A DNA stretch of 64,000 nucleotides, from positions 62,001 to 126,000 of the forward strand of contig NZ_JADWYK010000009.1 in NCBI RefSeq assembly GCF_015773195.1. The letters are read 5' to 3'. Positions 51,403 through 60,447 of this stretch are shown here, one piece after another. The DNA is from Hymenobacter guriensis. Its GTDB lineage: Bacteria; Bacteroidota; Bacteroidia; Cytophagales; Hymenobacteraceae. Under the pieces are notes generated by a model. It saw only the letters and a list, made by a program, of their open reading frames with translations, was not told where the DNA came from and did not search any database. The translations under genes and the position numbers were made by a program. How positions within the stretch are numbered: the first letter of the stretch is position 1; every line of letters starts with the position of its first letter.

Positions 51403-52182
51403 TTAACTGAGGATGGAAGCCACAAACCGGGAAGCCGCCGCCGGGGCATCGTCTACGCCTTCGAGGGCCCGGATAAAGGCCGAGCCGATGATGGCGCCCT
51501 CGGCGTACTGACAAGCCTTCTGGAATGAGGCTTTATCCCCGATACCGAAACCGATGAGGCGCGGGTTGCGCAGTTGCATGGCCTCGATGCGCTGAAAATA
51601 GGCTTCCTGCACGCCCTCAGCCTGTGTACTGGCGCCGCCCGTAGTGCCGGGGCCCGACACGAGGTAGAGAAACGAGTCCGTCAGCTCGTCGATGCGACGG
51701 ATGCGGGCCGGGGCAGTTTGCGGGGTGATGAGAAAAACCGGCCGCAGGTTGTACTGCTGAAAAACGGGCTGGTACTCGGCCACGTAATCATCCAGCGGCA
51801 AGTCGGGCAGAATGACCCCGTCGGCACCCACGGCGGCGGCTTCGCGGCAGAAGTTTTCCACCCCAAACTGCAGCACCGGATTCAGGTAACCCATCAGCAG
51901 AATGGGCGTATCGGGCACCTGCTCCCGGATGCCGGCCAGTTGCCCGAACAGCACGCGCAGGTTCATACCGTTCTGCAGGGCCACGGTGCTGCTTTGCTGA
52001 ATCACGGGGCCGTCGGCCAGCGGATCCGAAAACGGCATCCCGATTTCGATAAGGTCGGCGCCGGCCGCGCTGAGAGCTTGGAGAATGGGGACGGTGTCGT
52101 GCAGGCTCGGGTATCCGGCCGTGAAGTATACGTTGAGCAGGTTTTTCTGCTTTTTGTCGAAGGCGTCTTTGATTCGGTTCAT
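51403..52182 (-). CDS. trpA: Tryptophan synthase alpha subunit
   Basis: The 259-residue TIM barrel splits indole-3-glycerol phosphate and passes indole to TrpB. The catalytic Glu is in DLIEIGMPFSDPLADGPVIQ, the second acid in GVILPDLPLDD, and the phosphate site in GIGDKASFQ. The ATG at 52182 (MNRIKDAFDKKQ) is the family start although the frame opens at 52245. Confidence 0.95.
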   Translation of the reverse strand: MNRIKDAFDKKQKNLLNVYFTAGYPSLHDTVPILQALSAAGADLIEIGMPFSDPLADGPVIQQSSTVALQNGMNLRVLFGQLAGIREQVPDTPILLMGYLNPVLQFGVENFCREAAAVGADGVILPDLPLDDYVAEYQPVFQQYNLRPVFLITPQTAPARIRRIDELTDSFLYLVSGPGTTGGASTQAEGVQEAYFQRIEAMQLRNPRLIGFGIGDKASFQKACQYAEGAIIGSAFIRALEGVDDAPAAASRFVASILS

Positions 52183-52263
52183 GCGTTGATTTCGCGCAGG
52201 GTTTCGCAGTAAAAACCGCAGAGTTTCACAGTGACTAACCACCACGGAACTCTGCGCGAATCA
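52183..52263. repeat. Palindromic repeat between trpB and trpA
   Basis: TTTCGCGCAGGGTTTCGCAG and CTCTGCGCGAA with inner variants make imperfect arms around ACTAACCACC. This is the same word family as at 53461-53562. Confidence 0.6.
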
Positions 52264-53460
52264 CTACATAATGGAGTCGGCGTACTTGATGTAGGTTTCC
52301 AGGTCCTTATCTCCCCGGCCCGACAGATTCACCACTACCACATCGTCGGGGCCGGCGCCCAGCTGGCCTAGTGCGGCCAGGGCATGGGCCGTTTCGAGGG
52401 CTGGGATGATGCCTTCCAGCCGGCTCAGCTCGGCCACCGCGCGCAGGGCTTCTTCGTCTTCAATGCTGATAAAGTGCGCCCGGCCGGAGTCGGCCAGGAA
52501 CGCGTGCAACGGGCCGATGCCGGGATAATCCAGCCCGGCTGACAAGGAATACGGCTCGGTAATCTGGCCGTCTTCATCCTGCATGAGCAGGGTGCGGGAG
52601 CCGTGGATGATACCCGGCTTGCCCAGCACCGACGTGGCTGCCGAGTGCCCCGAGTGAATGCCGTGCCCGGCTGCTTCTACGGCTACCAGTTGCACCGTGG
52701 GCTCTTCCAGGAAATGATAAAACGCACCGGCCGCGTTGGAGCCGCCGCCCACGCAGGCCACCACGTACTGGGGCAGCTCAGAGCCGGTTTTTTCGAGCAG
52801 TTGCTTACGCATTTCCTCGCTGATGACGGACTGCAGCCGCGCTACTAGGTCGGGGTACGGGTGCGGCCCTACCACCGAGCCGATGATGTAGTGCGTATCG
52901 ACGGGGTTGCTGATCCAGTCGCGGATGGCTTCGTTGGTGGCATCTTTGAGGGTGCGGCTGCCGCTCATGGCCGCCCGCACCTCGGCTCCCAGCAGGCGCA
53001 TGCGGTACACGTTGGGCTTTTGCCGTTCCATGTCGATTTCGCCCATGTACACGATGCACTGCATGCCCATGAGGGCGCAAACCGTGGCCGTGGCCACACC
53101 GTGCTGGCCGGCGCCGGTTTCGGCAATGATGCGCGTTTTGCCCAGGCGCCGGGCCAGCAGAATCTGCCCCACGGTGTTGTTTACCTTGTGGGCCCCGGTG
53201 TGGCAGAGGTCTTCGCGCTTGAGGAATACCCGTGTGTTGTACTTCTCTGACAGCCTTTTGGCTTCAAAAAGCGGCGTGGGCCGGCCTACGTAGTCACGCA
53301 GTAGCAGCTGGTACTCCTGCTGAAAGCCAGGGTCGGCCAAAATATCGAGGTATTGCTGGCGCAGCTCCTCCACGTTCGGGTAGAGCATTTCGGGGATGAA
53401 AGCGCCCCCAAACTGGCCGTAGTAGCCGCGTTCCGTGGGTTGTTGGTAGGTTGGTGTCAT
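52264..53460 (-). CDS. trpB: Tryptophan synthase beta subunit
   Basis: The 398-residue PLP enzyme condenses indole with serine. The PLP lysine is in HTGAHKVNN, the phosphate loop is [10 protein letters not shown], and [16 protein letters not shown] is the usual substrate segment. It is full length, N-terminus [15 protein letters not shown]. It pairs with TrpA downstream. Confidence 0.96.
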   Translation of the reverse strand: MTPTYQQPTERGYYGQFGGAFIPEMLYPNVEELRQQYLDILADPGFQQEYQLLLRDYVGRPTPLFEAKRLSEKYNTRVFLKREDLCHTGAHKVNNTVGQILLARRLGKTRIIAETGAGQHGVATATVCALMGMQCIVYMGEIDMERQKPNVYRMRLLGAEVRAAMSGSRTLKDATNEAIRDWISNPVDTHYIIGSVVGPHPYPDLVARLQSVISEEMRKQLLEKTGSELPQYVVACVGGGSNAAGAFYHFLEEPTVQLVAVEAAGHGIHSGHSAATSVLGKPGIIHGSRTLLMQDEDGQITEPYSLSAGLDYPGIGPLHAFLADSGRAHFISIEDEEALRAVAELSRLEGIIPALETAHALAALGQLGAGPDDVVVVNLSGRGDKDLETYIKYADSIM

Positions 53461-53562
53461 ATCGGTTGCACGCAGGGTTTCGGGGTGGGATTCGCAGGGT
53501 TTCGCAGTGAACGACCACCGCGAAACACTGCGGTTTTCCCCTGCGAGGCGCTGCGTAAAAAA
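53461..53562. repeat. Palindromic repeat between trpF and trpB
   Basis: CGCAGGGTTTCGCAGTGAAC and CGCGAAACACTGCGG-type words form imperfect arms with ACGACCACCG as loop. Confidence 0.6.
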
Positions 53563-54195
53563 TCATCTGATTCGGACATTAGCAAAAAACTGCCGCAGCT
53601 GCTCAGCATCCTTCACGCCTGGCGCGGTTTCGAATTTGCTGTTCAGGTCCAGCGCAAACAGGCCGGGCAGGCGTAGGTTTCGCAGTTCGGCTGCGTGTTC
53701 CGGCCCGATGCCCCCGGCCAAAAAGTAGGGCACCGGGAGGTTGTAGCGCTGCAGTTGCTCCCAGTTGAAGGTGGTACCGTTGCCGCCGGGCTGCGAGCCG
53801 GCCGCATCAAAGAGAAAGTAATCCACGCTGCCCACGTAAGGCAGCAGGCTGGCGAAATCAAACGCCTCGCCCACCGCAAATGCCTTGATAACCGCGACGC
53901 CTGCCCGTTGCAGCGCGGCACAGACTTCGGGCGGCTCGGCGCCGTGCAGCTGCACCAGATGCAGGCCGTATTCGCGTACTCGCGCCAGTATCACAGCCAC
54001 TTCTTCGTCCACGAACACACCTACTTTCTGAATTCCGGCGGGCAGCGTGGCTACCTCGGCGGGGGCAAGCGTGGGCGCGGCGTACCGCTTGGAGCCTGGG
54101 TAGAAGATGAGGCCCAGAAAGTCGGGGCGCAGGGCAGCCACGGCCCGCAGGTTGTCGGGCCGGGCCATACCGCACACTTTCAGGGCTGGCTGCAT
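53563..54195 (-). CDS. trpF: Phosphoribosylanthranilate isomerase
   Basis: The 210-residue barrel enzyme rearranges phosphoribosylanthranilate. The catalytic Cys is in LKVCGMARPDN at the N-terminus, the Asp near the VDYFLFDA strand, and the phosphate loop is FLAGGIGPEH. It starts 1 base after the trpC stop, so the two are tightly coupled. Confidence 0.94.
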   Translation of the reverse strand: MQPALKVCGMARPDNLRAVAALRPDFLGLIFYPGSKRYAAPTLAPAEVATLPAGIQKVGVFVDEEVAVILARVREYGLHLVQLHGAEPPEVCAALQRAGVAVIKAFAVGEAFDFASLLPYVGSVDYFLFDAAGSQPGGNGTTFNWEQLQRYNLPVPYFLAGGIGPEHAAELRNLRLPGLFALDLNSKFETAPGVKDAEQLRQFFANVRIR

Positions 54196-54196
54196 C

Positions 54197-55009
54197 TTAC
54201 AGGAGCGTTATGGCTTCGGTTTGGCGGAGCTGCTGCACCAGCGCGGCGCAGGCTTTTTCGGGGCGTGAGTGGCGCATAAAGGTTTCACCGATGAGAAACC
54301 CCTGGTAGCCCACGGCGCGCAAAGCTTCAATCTCAGCGGCCGACGACAACCCGCTTTCCGTCACTTTCACGAATTCAGCGGGAATGCGCCGGGCCAGCTC
54401 CCCGGAAGTGTCGAGGCTCACGGAGAAGTCGTGCAGGTTACGGTTATTTACACCCACCAGACTTACCGCATCGGGGTGCAGGGTTTTGTCGAGCTCTTCG
54501 GCGTTGTGGATTTCGAGCAGCACTTCCAGACCCAGGCTTTTGGCCAGCCGGCCCAGGCGCAGTACTTCTTCGCCCGTCAGCACGGCCGCAATCAGCAGCA
54601 CGGCATCGGCCCCGATGCTTTTGGCTTCCAGGATCTGGTACTCATCCACTACGAAATCCTTGCGCAGAATCGGGCAGAAATTGTAGCGGCGGGCCGTGGT
54701 CAGGTCTTCGTTTTTACCGCCGAAAAACTCCGTATCCGTCAGCACCGACAGGGCCGAAGCGCCAGCCTGCATGTAGCCCAGCGTGGTGCGCTCCACCGGC
54801 GCGTGCGGGTTGATAAAGCCTTTGCTCGGCGACTTGCGCTTGAACTCGGCGATGATGCCGCTCAGGTCGTCGCGCTGCAGGTAGCGGCGCAGGCTCAGCG
54901 GCTGAGCCTGCATGTAGAGGCTTTTTTCGAGCAGCTTCACCGGCACCAGGCTTTGGCGGTCGGCCACTTCCCGGCGCTTGTGCTCAATGATTTTATCGAG
55001 AATGGTCAT
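54197..55009 (-). CDS. trpC: Indole-3-glycerol phosphate synthase
   Basis: The 270-residue barrel enzyme closes the indole ring. EFKRKSPSKG carries the first catalytic Lys, LRKDFVVDEYQI the second and VGVNNRNLHDF the substrate loop. MTILDKIIEHKRREVADRQ is the typical N-terminus, hence the ATG at 55009 rather than 55030. Confidence 0.95.
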   Translation of the reverse strand: MTILDKIIEHKRREVADRQSLVPVKLLEKSLYMQAQPLSLRRYLQRDDLSGIIAEFKRKSPSKGFINPHAPVERTTLGYMQAGASALSVLTDTEFFGGKNEDLTTARRYNFCPILRKDFVVDEYQILEAKSIGADAVLLIAAVLTGEEVLRLGRLAKSLGLEVLLEIHNAEELDKTLHPDAVSLVGVNNRNLHDFSVSLDTSGELARRIPAEFVKVTESGLSSAAEIEALRAVGYQGFLIGETFMRHSRPEKACAALVQQLRQTEAITLL

Positions 55010-55063
55010 GCTTGGGTGGTTGGAACGCACTACGCGCCCGTGTGAAAATTTATTTCTTCTGTG

Positions 55064-56083
55064 TTAGCCGACCACGGCCGCAACACGCGGTCTGGCAGCT
55101 TCCAGCAGCTTCTTCAGTGCCTGCCGCGCCCGTCCCGAATCCAGGGACTCCCGGGCTTTAGCTACGGCTTCGGTGAAGCTGAGCTGGGGTTCCAGGCAGC
55201 CAATGGCCAGGGCCGCGTTAGCCGTTACTACGTCGCGCTGGGCACGGGTGCCCTGACCTTCCAGCACCTGCAAAAACAGCCGCGCCGATTCGGCGGCCGT
55301 ACTTCCTCCGGCCAGTTCGGCGGGCAGGGTTGTGGTCAGGCCAAAGTCGGCCGCCGTGACGAGCTGCTCGCCGGCGGGGGTAGCCAGCTTGGCAGTGGCT
55401 GTCAGGGAAAGCTCGTCGTAGCCATCCAGGGCGTGCACCACGGCGTAGCGCACATCGGTTTGCTGCAGCAGATAATGGTAGAGGCGCAGCAGCTCCAGGC
55501 TAAAGGTGCCGGCCACCTGGTAGCGCGGCCGGGCCGGGTTTACGAGGGGCCCGAGGATGTTGAAAAAAGTGCGCACGCCCAGCTCCCGCCGGATGGGGCC
55601 GGCGTGGCGCATGGCCGGATGGAACGAGGGCGCGTGCAGAAAGCAGATGTTGGCCTGCTCCAGTTGACGCTTCAGCACGTCGTTGCCCACGGTAAACTCC
55701 ACGCCCAGCTGCGCCAGCACATCCGAAGAACCACACACCGACGATACGCCGATGTTGCCGTGCTTGGTGACCTTATACCCGGCTCCGGCCACCACAAAGC
55801 AGGCCAGCGTGCTGATGTTGAGCGTGTCTTTACCGTCGCCGCCGGTGCCTACAATATCCACGGTGTCGCGGGTGCCCAGCTCCGGGTCGCGGCTCAGGCT
55901 TAGCAGGGCCTCGCGGAAACCGGCCAGCTCGGGCACCGAAATGGGGCGCATCCGGTACACCGTCATAAAGGCCGCCATTTCCGAGGCGTTGGCTTCACCC
56001 TGCCCGATGCGTAGCATGGCCTCACGTGCTTCGGCGTGCGTGAGCAGCTGTTGCTCGAATAACTGGTTGAGAAGGTGTTTCAC
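55064..56083 (-). CDS. trpD: Anthranilate phosphoribosyltransferase (GTG start)
   Basis: The 339-residue enzyme transfers ribose phosphate to anthranilate. GTGGDGKDTLNIST is the phosphoribosyl-pyrophosphate loop and KHGNIGVSSVCGSSD the anthranilate region. No ATG fits the family start. The GTG at 56081-56083 gives VKHLLNQLFEQ, which does, so a GTG start is proposed. It is separate from trpG, not fused. Confidence 0.93.
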   Translation of the reverse strand: MKHLLNQLFEQQLLTHAEAREAMLRIGQGEANASEMAAFMTVYRMRPISVPELAGFREALLSLSRDPELGTRDTVDIVGTGGDGKDTLNISTLACFVVAGAGYKVTKHGNIGVSSVCGSSDVLAQLGVEFTVGNDVLKRQLEQANICFLHAPSFHPAMRHAGPIRRELGVRTFFNILGPLVNPARPRYQVAGTFSLELLRLYHYLLQQTDVRYAVVHALDGYDELSLTATAKLATPAGEQLVTAADFGLTTTLPAELAGGSTAAESARLFLQVLEGQGTRAQRDVVTANAALAIGCLEPQLSFTEAVAKARESLDSGRARQALKKLLEAARPRVAAVVG

Positions 56084-56138
56084 GAAGGATTTGTAAGGCT
56101 GTTTGGGTTGGTTGTCATGCTGAGTCTGCTGCTTTTGC

Positions 56139-56705
56139 TTAAGCCAGCCAGTTGCGCAGCATATCGTGGCCGTGCTCCGTGAGGATGGACTCGGGGTGAA
56201 ACTGCACGCCCCGCACATCATACTGGCGGTGGCGGAACGCCAGTACTTGTCCGTCGGCATCCTGCACCGTCACCTCCAGTTCTTCGGGCATGGACTCGGG
56301 CCGCACGCTCCAGGAGTGGTAGCGCCCCACCTGAAAGCGCGAGGGCAAGCCCGCAAACAGCTTATCCTCGGCCACTACTTCAGCCTCCGTAGCCAGCCCG
56401 TGTAGTACCTGCGGCAGGTTGTACAGCTCCCCGCCGAAGCTTTCGGCCAGTCCTTGGTGGCCCAAGCACACGCCCAGAATACGCTTGGTGGGCGCGTACT
56501 GGCGGATGATTTCCGGCATCAGCCCTGCCTCCGAAGGCACGCCCGGCCCGGGGGAAAGCAGCACGGCATCGTAGCCGGCCACGTCGGCCACGGCCAGCTT
56601 GTCGTTGCGGATAACGGTGACGTTATCGGTATGGCCCAACTCCCGCAACACCTGCACGAGGTTGTAGGTGAAGGAGTCGTAGTTATCAAGAACGAGAATT
56701 TTCAT
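56139..56705 (-). CDS. trpG: Anthranilate synthase glutaminase subunit
   Basis: The 188-residue class-I glutamine amidotransferase supplies ammonia to TrpE. The nucleophile Cys is in GVCLGHQGLAESFGG, the oxyanion motif in LLSPGPGVPSEAG, and the catalytic His and Glu in VQFHPESIL. It follows trpE by 20 bases. Confidence 0.95.
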   Translation of the reverse strand: MKILVLDNYDSFTYNLVQVLRELGHTDNVTVIRNDKLAVADVAGYDAVLLSPGPGVPSEAGLMPEIIRQYAPTKRILGVCLGHQGLAESFGGELYNLPQVLHGLATEAEVVAEDKLFAGLPSRFQVGRYHSWSVRPESMPEELEVTVQDADGQVLAFRHRQYDVRGVQFHPESILTEHGHDMLRNWLA

Positions 56706-56725
56706 GGCGTATTGGTTGTCCGTTT

Positions 56726-58141
56726 TTACACTGATGCTGCTTCCCGCAGGGCTTTGCGCAGGGCGGCCAGCTTGTGGTGCACTTCCTGCAGCTCGGAGTT
56801 GATATCGGAAGCGGCTACCACGCCCGCACCCGCCTGGAAGTACAGCTGGTCGGCGGCACTCAGGAAGGAGCGAATCATGATGGCGTGGTTGAAGTCGCCG
56901 TTGAAGCCCAAGTGGCCGATGGCGCCGCCGTAGTAGCCGCGGGCCGTGGGTTCCAGCCCATCAATGAGCTGCATGGCGCGGTGCTTGGGGGCCCCGGAGA
57001 GTGTGCCGGCCGGGAACGTATCGGCCACCACCTGCAGGGAACTGGCTTTGGGCGCCAGCTTAGCTGTCACTTCGCTGACCAGGTGAATGACGTGGGAGTA
57101 AAACTGGATTTCGCGGAACACTTTCACCTTTACCTCGTCGCCGTGGCGGGCCAGGTCGTTGCGGGCCAGGTCTACCAGCATCACGTGCTCGGCATTTTCC
57201 TTGGGGTCGGCGGCCAGCTTCTGGGCCAGGGCGGCGTCTTCGGCGTCGTGGCCGGTGCGCCGGAAAGTGCCGGCAATGGGATACAGGCTGGCCTGGCGCC
57301 CCTTCACCAGCAGTTGGGTTTCGGGTGAAGAGCCAAAAATCTTGAAGGATCCGTAATCGAAGTAAAACAAGTAGGGCGAGGGGTTGATGGAGCGCAGCGC
57401 CCGGTACACGTTGAACTCGTCACCCGTAAAGCCCTGCTGAAACCGGCGCGACAGCACAATCTGAAACACGTCGCCTCGGCGGCAGTGGTGCTGACCCTGC
57501 GCCAGTACCCGCAGAAATTCCTCGTCGGTCTGGTTGGTCTGCTCTTCACCCACAGTCTGGAACTTGAAGTCCGGCAACGACGGGTTGCGAATCAGATTCA
57601 CCAGCCGCGTCAGCCCGTCCTCGTCCATCGTTTCGCCGGCCAGCGTATGCTCAAACACGTACAGCTCGTTGCGGAAGTGGTTGACGGCAATAACGTAGCG
57701 GTAGGTGCTGTACAGGATTTCCGGCACCGCGCCGGCCGGCTCTTTGGCCGCGTTCAGCTCCAGCTCCTCGAAGTACTGCACCGCCTCATAGCCCAGGTAG
57801 CCAAACAGTCCGCCCGTAATAAAGTCGTGGCCCGTGTCTTCGGTCTGGAAGGCGTTGGCAAACTCCTGCAGCCGCGCCAAGGCCTGTCGGGGCTCAGCCA
57901 GGGTTTCGGTGTGCGTAGTGTTGTTCGGCAAGGTCAGCGTCAGTTCTCCCCCCTGCAACTCAAAGCGGGCCAGCGGATCGAAGGCCAGGTAGCTGAAAGC
58001 GTTCTGCTGACCGTGGTAGTCGGAGCTTTCCAGCAGCAGGCAGTTGGGGTACCGGTCGCGCAGGCGCAGATACAAGCCCACGGGCGTTACCGTATCGGCC
58101 AGCACCCGGAGGTAGCGCGTATGGAGCTGAAAAGTTTGCAT
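56726..58141 (-). CDS. trpE: Anthranilate synthase component I
   Basis: The 471-residue chorismate-binding subunit makes anthranilate. FQIVLSRRFQ, the PVAGT-equivalent YPIAGTFRRTG, DLARNDLARH and the C-terminal GGAIGHLGFNGDFNHAIMIRS are diagnostic. LLESSDYHGQQNAFSYLAF near the N-terminus is the region associated with tryptophan feedback in relatives. The frame is open to 58387, but the ATG at 58141 lies after the attenuator and gives the correct N-terminus. It heads the structural genes of the trp unit. Confidence 0.95.
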   Translation of the reverse strand: MQTFQLHTRYLRVLADTVTPVGLYLRLRDRYPNCLLLESSDYHGQQNAFSYLAFDPLARFELQGGELTLTLPNNTTHTETLAEPRQALARLQEFANAFQTEDTGHDFITGGLFGYLGYEAVQYFEELELNAAKEPAGAVPEILYSTYRYVIAVNHFRNELYVFEHTLAGETMDEDGLTRLVNLIRNPSLPDFKFQTVGEEQTNQTDEEFLRVLAQGQHHCRRGDVFQIVLSRRFQQGFTGDEFNVYRALRSINPSPYLFYFDYGSFKIFGSSPETQLLVKGRQASLYPIAGTFRRTGHDAEDAALAQKLAADPKENAEHVMLVDLARNDLARHGDEVKVKVFREIQFYSHVIHLVSEVTAKLAPKASSLQVVADTFPAGTLSGAPKHRAMQLIDGLEPTARGYYGGAIGHLGFNGDFNHAIMIRSFLSAADQLYFQAGAGVVAASDINSELQEVHHKLAALRKALREAASV

Positions 58142-58192
58142 AAAGGAAACGGGGTAATGAAAGGAGGACAAGGGAGGTGACAGGGCACAAAA

Positions 58193-58217
58193 AAAGCCCG
58201 GCGGGCGGCCGGGCTTT
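58193..58217 (-). terminator. trp attenuator terminator
   Basis: Minus-strand AAAGCCCGGC and GCCGGGCTTT form a 10-bp stem with a 5-base loop and a run of T residues, 52 bases before trpE. The segment CGGACGGG within the leader ORF can pair with CCCGGCCG of the 5' arm (7 of 8 positions), giving the alternative antiterminator. Confidence 0.85.
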
Positions 58218-58245
58218 CTGTCGAGTCGATACGTAGAAGGTGGCT

Positions 58246-58323
58246 CTAACGCACGCACAGGGAGTCCCGTCCGGAATTTCCGAGGGGCCACCACCAGGCT
58301 TGCTGCGTCGAAGAGAAAGTCAT
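58246..58323 (-). CDS. trpL: trp leader peptide with three consecutive Trp codons
   Basis: A 25-codon frame (start MTFSSTQQA, then WWW at residues 10-12, then PLGNSGRD) ends 29 bases before the attenuator stem. Ribosome stalling on the Trp codons would leave CGGACGGG, 16 bases further on, free to open the terminator. The ATG follows the promoter box by about 21 bases. This is the standard layout of translation-coupled trp attenuation. Confidence 0.85.
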   Translation of the reverse strand: MTFSSTQQAWWWPLGNSGRDSLCVR

Positions 58324-58344
58324 TGTTGAATGCGGGTTGAGCTG

Positions 58345-58374
58345 CAAAGGTAGCAGCCCGATTGACTTGTGCAA
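58345..58374 (-). promoter_or_regulatory. trp operon promoter: TTG-N19-TACCTTTG
   Basis: Minus-strand TTG (58372-58374) and TACCTTTG (58345-58352) with 19-base spacing match the consensus exactly. Transcription should begin near 58338. Confidence 0.8.
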
Positions 58375-58423
58375 ATGCGGGCGGCATTTCCGTGTAAAAT
58401 CTACGAGGGCGCCACCCCGGCTT

Positions 58424-59845
58424 TTATTCTTTGATGAAGGACTGCGTACCGGAAGCCTTGCCGGCCTGCACGCGCAGCAGGTAGCGGCCTTTGGCCAGAC
58501 GGCTCACATCGAGCGTGGCGCCGTTACGCACTTTGCCTTTCAGCACCAGCCGGCCCGTTGTGTCCAGGATTTCCACTTTCGCGTCTTTTTCCGGGGCCGG
58601 CAGCTGCACCGTCAGCTGCTCGCGGGCGGGGCTGGGGTAGGCGCTGAAAGCCAGAGCTGGCCGCTGCGGCTTGCCAGCGGTAGGCGTACCGGCGTACAGC
58701 CACTGAAACGCCGCCGGAAACTCGCGCTGCCAGAACCACTCGGCGTGTTGCCCGTCTTCCAGCACGTGGTAGCTCATGTCGGCGGCGGCAAAGCCCTGTT
58801 GCTGCAGAGCATCGCGCATCTCGGCCATCAGCGGCACCATCGTTTCGCTTTCCTTGGCGCCGGCCAGAAAGTAGAATTTGATGGGCTGCTGGTGGCCGGC
58901 CGTTTTCACGTAGTCGAACAGTGGCTGCCGGGCAAACCAGAACGCCGGCGAAAACACGCCCACTTTGCTGAATACGTTCTGATATTTCAGGGCGGCGTAC
59001 ACCGAAATCAGGCCGCCCATGCTACTGCCCGCTATACCGGTGTACTCACGGCCCGTGAGCGTACGGTACTGCTGGTCGATGTAGGGCTTCAGAGTTTCTA
59101 CCAGAAAGTCCACGTACTTGTCTCCTTCTCCCCCGCTCTTATACTCCGCATTAGGCCACGGCGAATACTCATTCAGGCGGGAGTTGCCGCCGTTGTCCAC
59201 TGCCACCACAATGGTGCCCGTTGGATCCTGGCCGCTTTGCTGCAGCTGGCGCAGAGCCTCATCTACGCCCCACTCACCCGAAAAGCTCGTGCACTTGTCG
59301 AACACGTTCTGCCCGTCGTGCATATACAGCACCGGATAGCGCCGGGCGCTGGTCGCATAGTCTACGGGCAGATAAATCCAGATGCGGCGCGTGCGGCCGC
59401 CCAGCTGCGGTATGGAAAAGCTGGCGTTTACGACCTGCACGTTGGGCTGTAGCGCGGTGCTGGCGCAGCCGCCGGAGCCGCCGCCCAGGTCTTTCCAGTT
59501 GGCTACCTGCAGCTCCACCGTAGCCGGAGCGCCGGTAGCGGTGTAGGTGCGGTTACTGACGTCGGCCTGCTGGGCGCTGGTTTCCACCTTATCCCAGGAG
59601 CCCCGCGTGAATTTGAATTCCAGCTTGCCCGTAATGCTGGCCGGAAGAGTAATCTGATACGTCCCATCGGTATTCTTAGCAAGACTGTACGCCGCGCTGC
59701 CCGGGTCCCAGTCATTAAAGGACCCGGCTATGTACAGGGTGGCATCCGTGGGCGTGGTGGCTGGTACGCTGGTAAGCCGGATGGTGGTTTGGGCGTAGGC
59801 AGCCAGCGTCAGCAGGCAGGCTGCCGCCGTAAGGGGAATTCGCAT
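58424..59845 (-). CDS. Secreted esterase with CBM-like front domain and sorting-type tail
   Basis: The 473-residue product has a signal peptide (ending AYAQ, about 18) and a starch-binding-like beta sandwich (about 20-115, TLYIAGSFNDWDPGSAAYSL). An esterase-D-type alpha/beta hydrolase follows (about 140-390) with nucleophile Ser in GIAGSSMGGL, YMHDGQNVFD and a late His in EDGQHAEWFW. The C-terminal 75 residues (AYPSPAREQLTVQLPAP through RGRYLLRV-like strands) look like a type IX secretion sorting domain. It should act outside the cell, perhaps on acylated polysaccharides. Confidence 0.85.
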   Translation of the reverse strand: MRIPLTAAACLLTLAAYAQTTIRLTSVPATTPTDATLYIAGSFNDWDPGSAAYSLAKNTDGTYQITLPASITGKLEFKFTRGSWDKVETSAQQADVSNRTYTATGAPATVELQVANWKDLGGGSGGCASTALQPNVQVVNASFSIPQLGGRTRRIWIYLPVDYATSARRYPVLYMHDGQNVFDKCTSFSGEWGVDEALRQLQQSGQDPTGTIVVAVDNGGNSRLNEYSPWPNAEYKSGGEGDKYVDFLVETLKPYIDQQYRTLTGREYTGIAGSSMGGLISVYAALKYQNVFSKVGVFSPAFWFARQPLFDYVKTAGHQQPIKFYFLAGAKESETMVPLMAEMRDALQQQGFAAADMSYHVLEDGQHAEWFWQREFPAAFQWLYAGTPTAGKPQRPALAFSAYPSPAREQLTVQLPAPEKDAKVEILDTTGRLVLKGKVRNGATLDVSRLAKGRYLLRVQAGKASGTQSFIKE

Positions 59846-59883
59846 GGGTGGGGAGGGGTAAAAATCAAACTGGTCCGTTAAGG

Positions 59884-60447
59884 TCACCGGATAGCCGTGC
59901 CTTGTTGCGCGGGTGGCACTACGCGCAGCACGTACAAAGCCCGCACGGAGTCGATTTCCGGCAGCACATTGGCCTGGAAATCGACTTTGGGGGTGATACC
60001 CGTGCTGGCCGTCAGTGTCCGGAACTGGTTGGCATTGTCCCAGCACACGTAAAACTTCCGCTGCCTGGGTTGGCGCAGCGGCACGTAGTAGCTGCGGCCA
60101 TCCGGGGCGAGTTGCCGCTTGCCGGTGGCCAGGGCATAGGTGCCTACCAGCCGCAGCCGGGCGCTTTCCTTGCCGGCGCCGGGCATATCCCGGTTGCCGC
60201 TTCCGTCGAAATACACGTCGGGCCGCTTTACCAGATCCAGAAAGGCCAGCTTGGCCAGCAACGGCAGCTCACTGCTGTTCATAATAAGCTGCTGAGCGGC
60301 GGTACCCGGCGGCTTTTCCCGGTAGAATACCAGTACGGGGTCTGGTATCTCGATGACCCGCAGCCGGGGTGCCGGGCGGGGACCGGCCTGCACTGGCCCC
60401 AGCAGCAGTCCAATTCCGAAAGCAGAGGTAAGCAGCAGGCGTCTCAT
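59884..60447 (-). CDS. Small secreted protein of unknown function
   Basis: The 187-residue product has a signal peptide (MRRLLLTSAFGIGLLLGPVQA) and a mature part without a family I know. DPVLVFYREKPPG, RLRLVGTYALATGKRQLAPDGRSYYVPL and NVLPEIDSVRALYVLRV are the clearest segments and look beta-rich. It precedes the esterase by 38 bases on the same strand and is probably cotranscribed with it. Confidence 0.6.
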   Translation of the reverse strand: MRRLLLTSAFGIGLLLGPVQAGPRPAPRLRVIEIPDPVLVFYREKPPGTAAQQLIMNSSELPLLAKLAFLDLVKRPDVYFDGSGNRDMPGAGKESARLRLVGTYALATGKRQLAPDGRSYYVPLRQPRQRKFYVCWDNANQFRTLTASTGITPKVDFQANVLPEIDSVRALYVLRVVPPAQQGTAIR

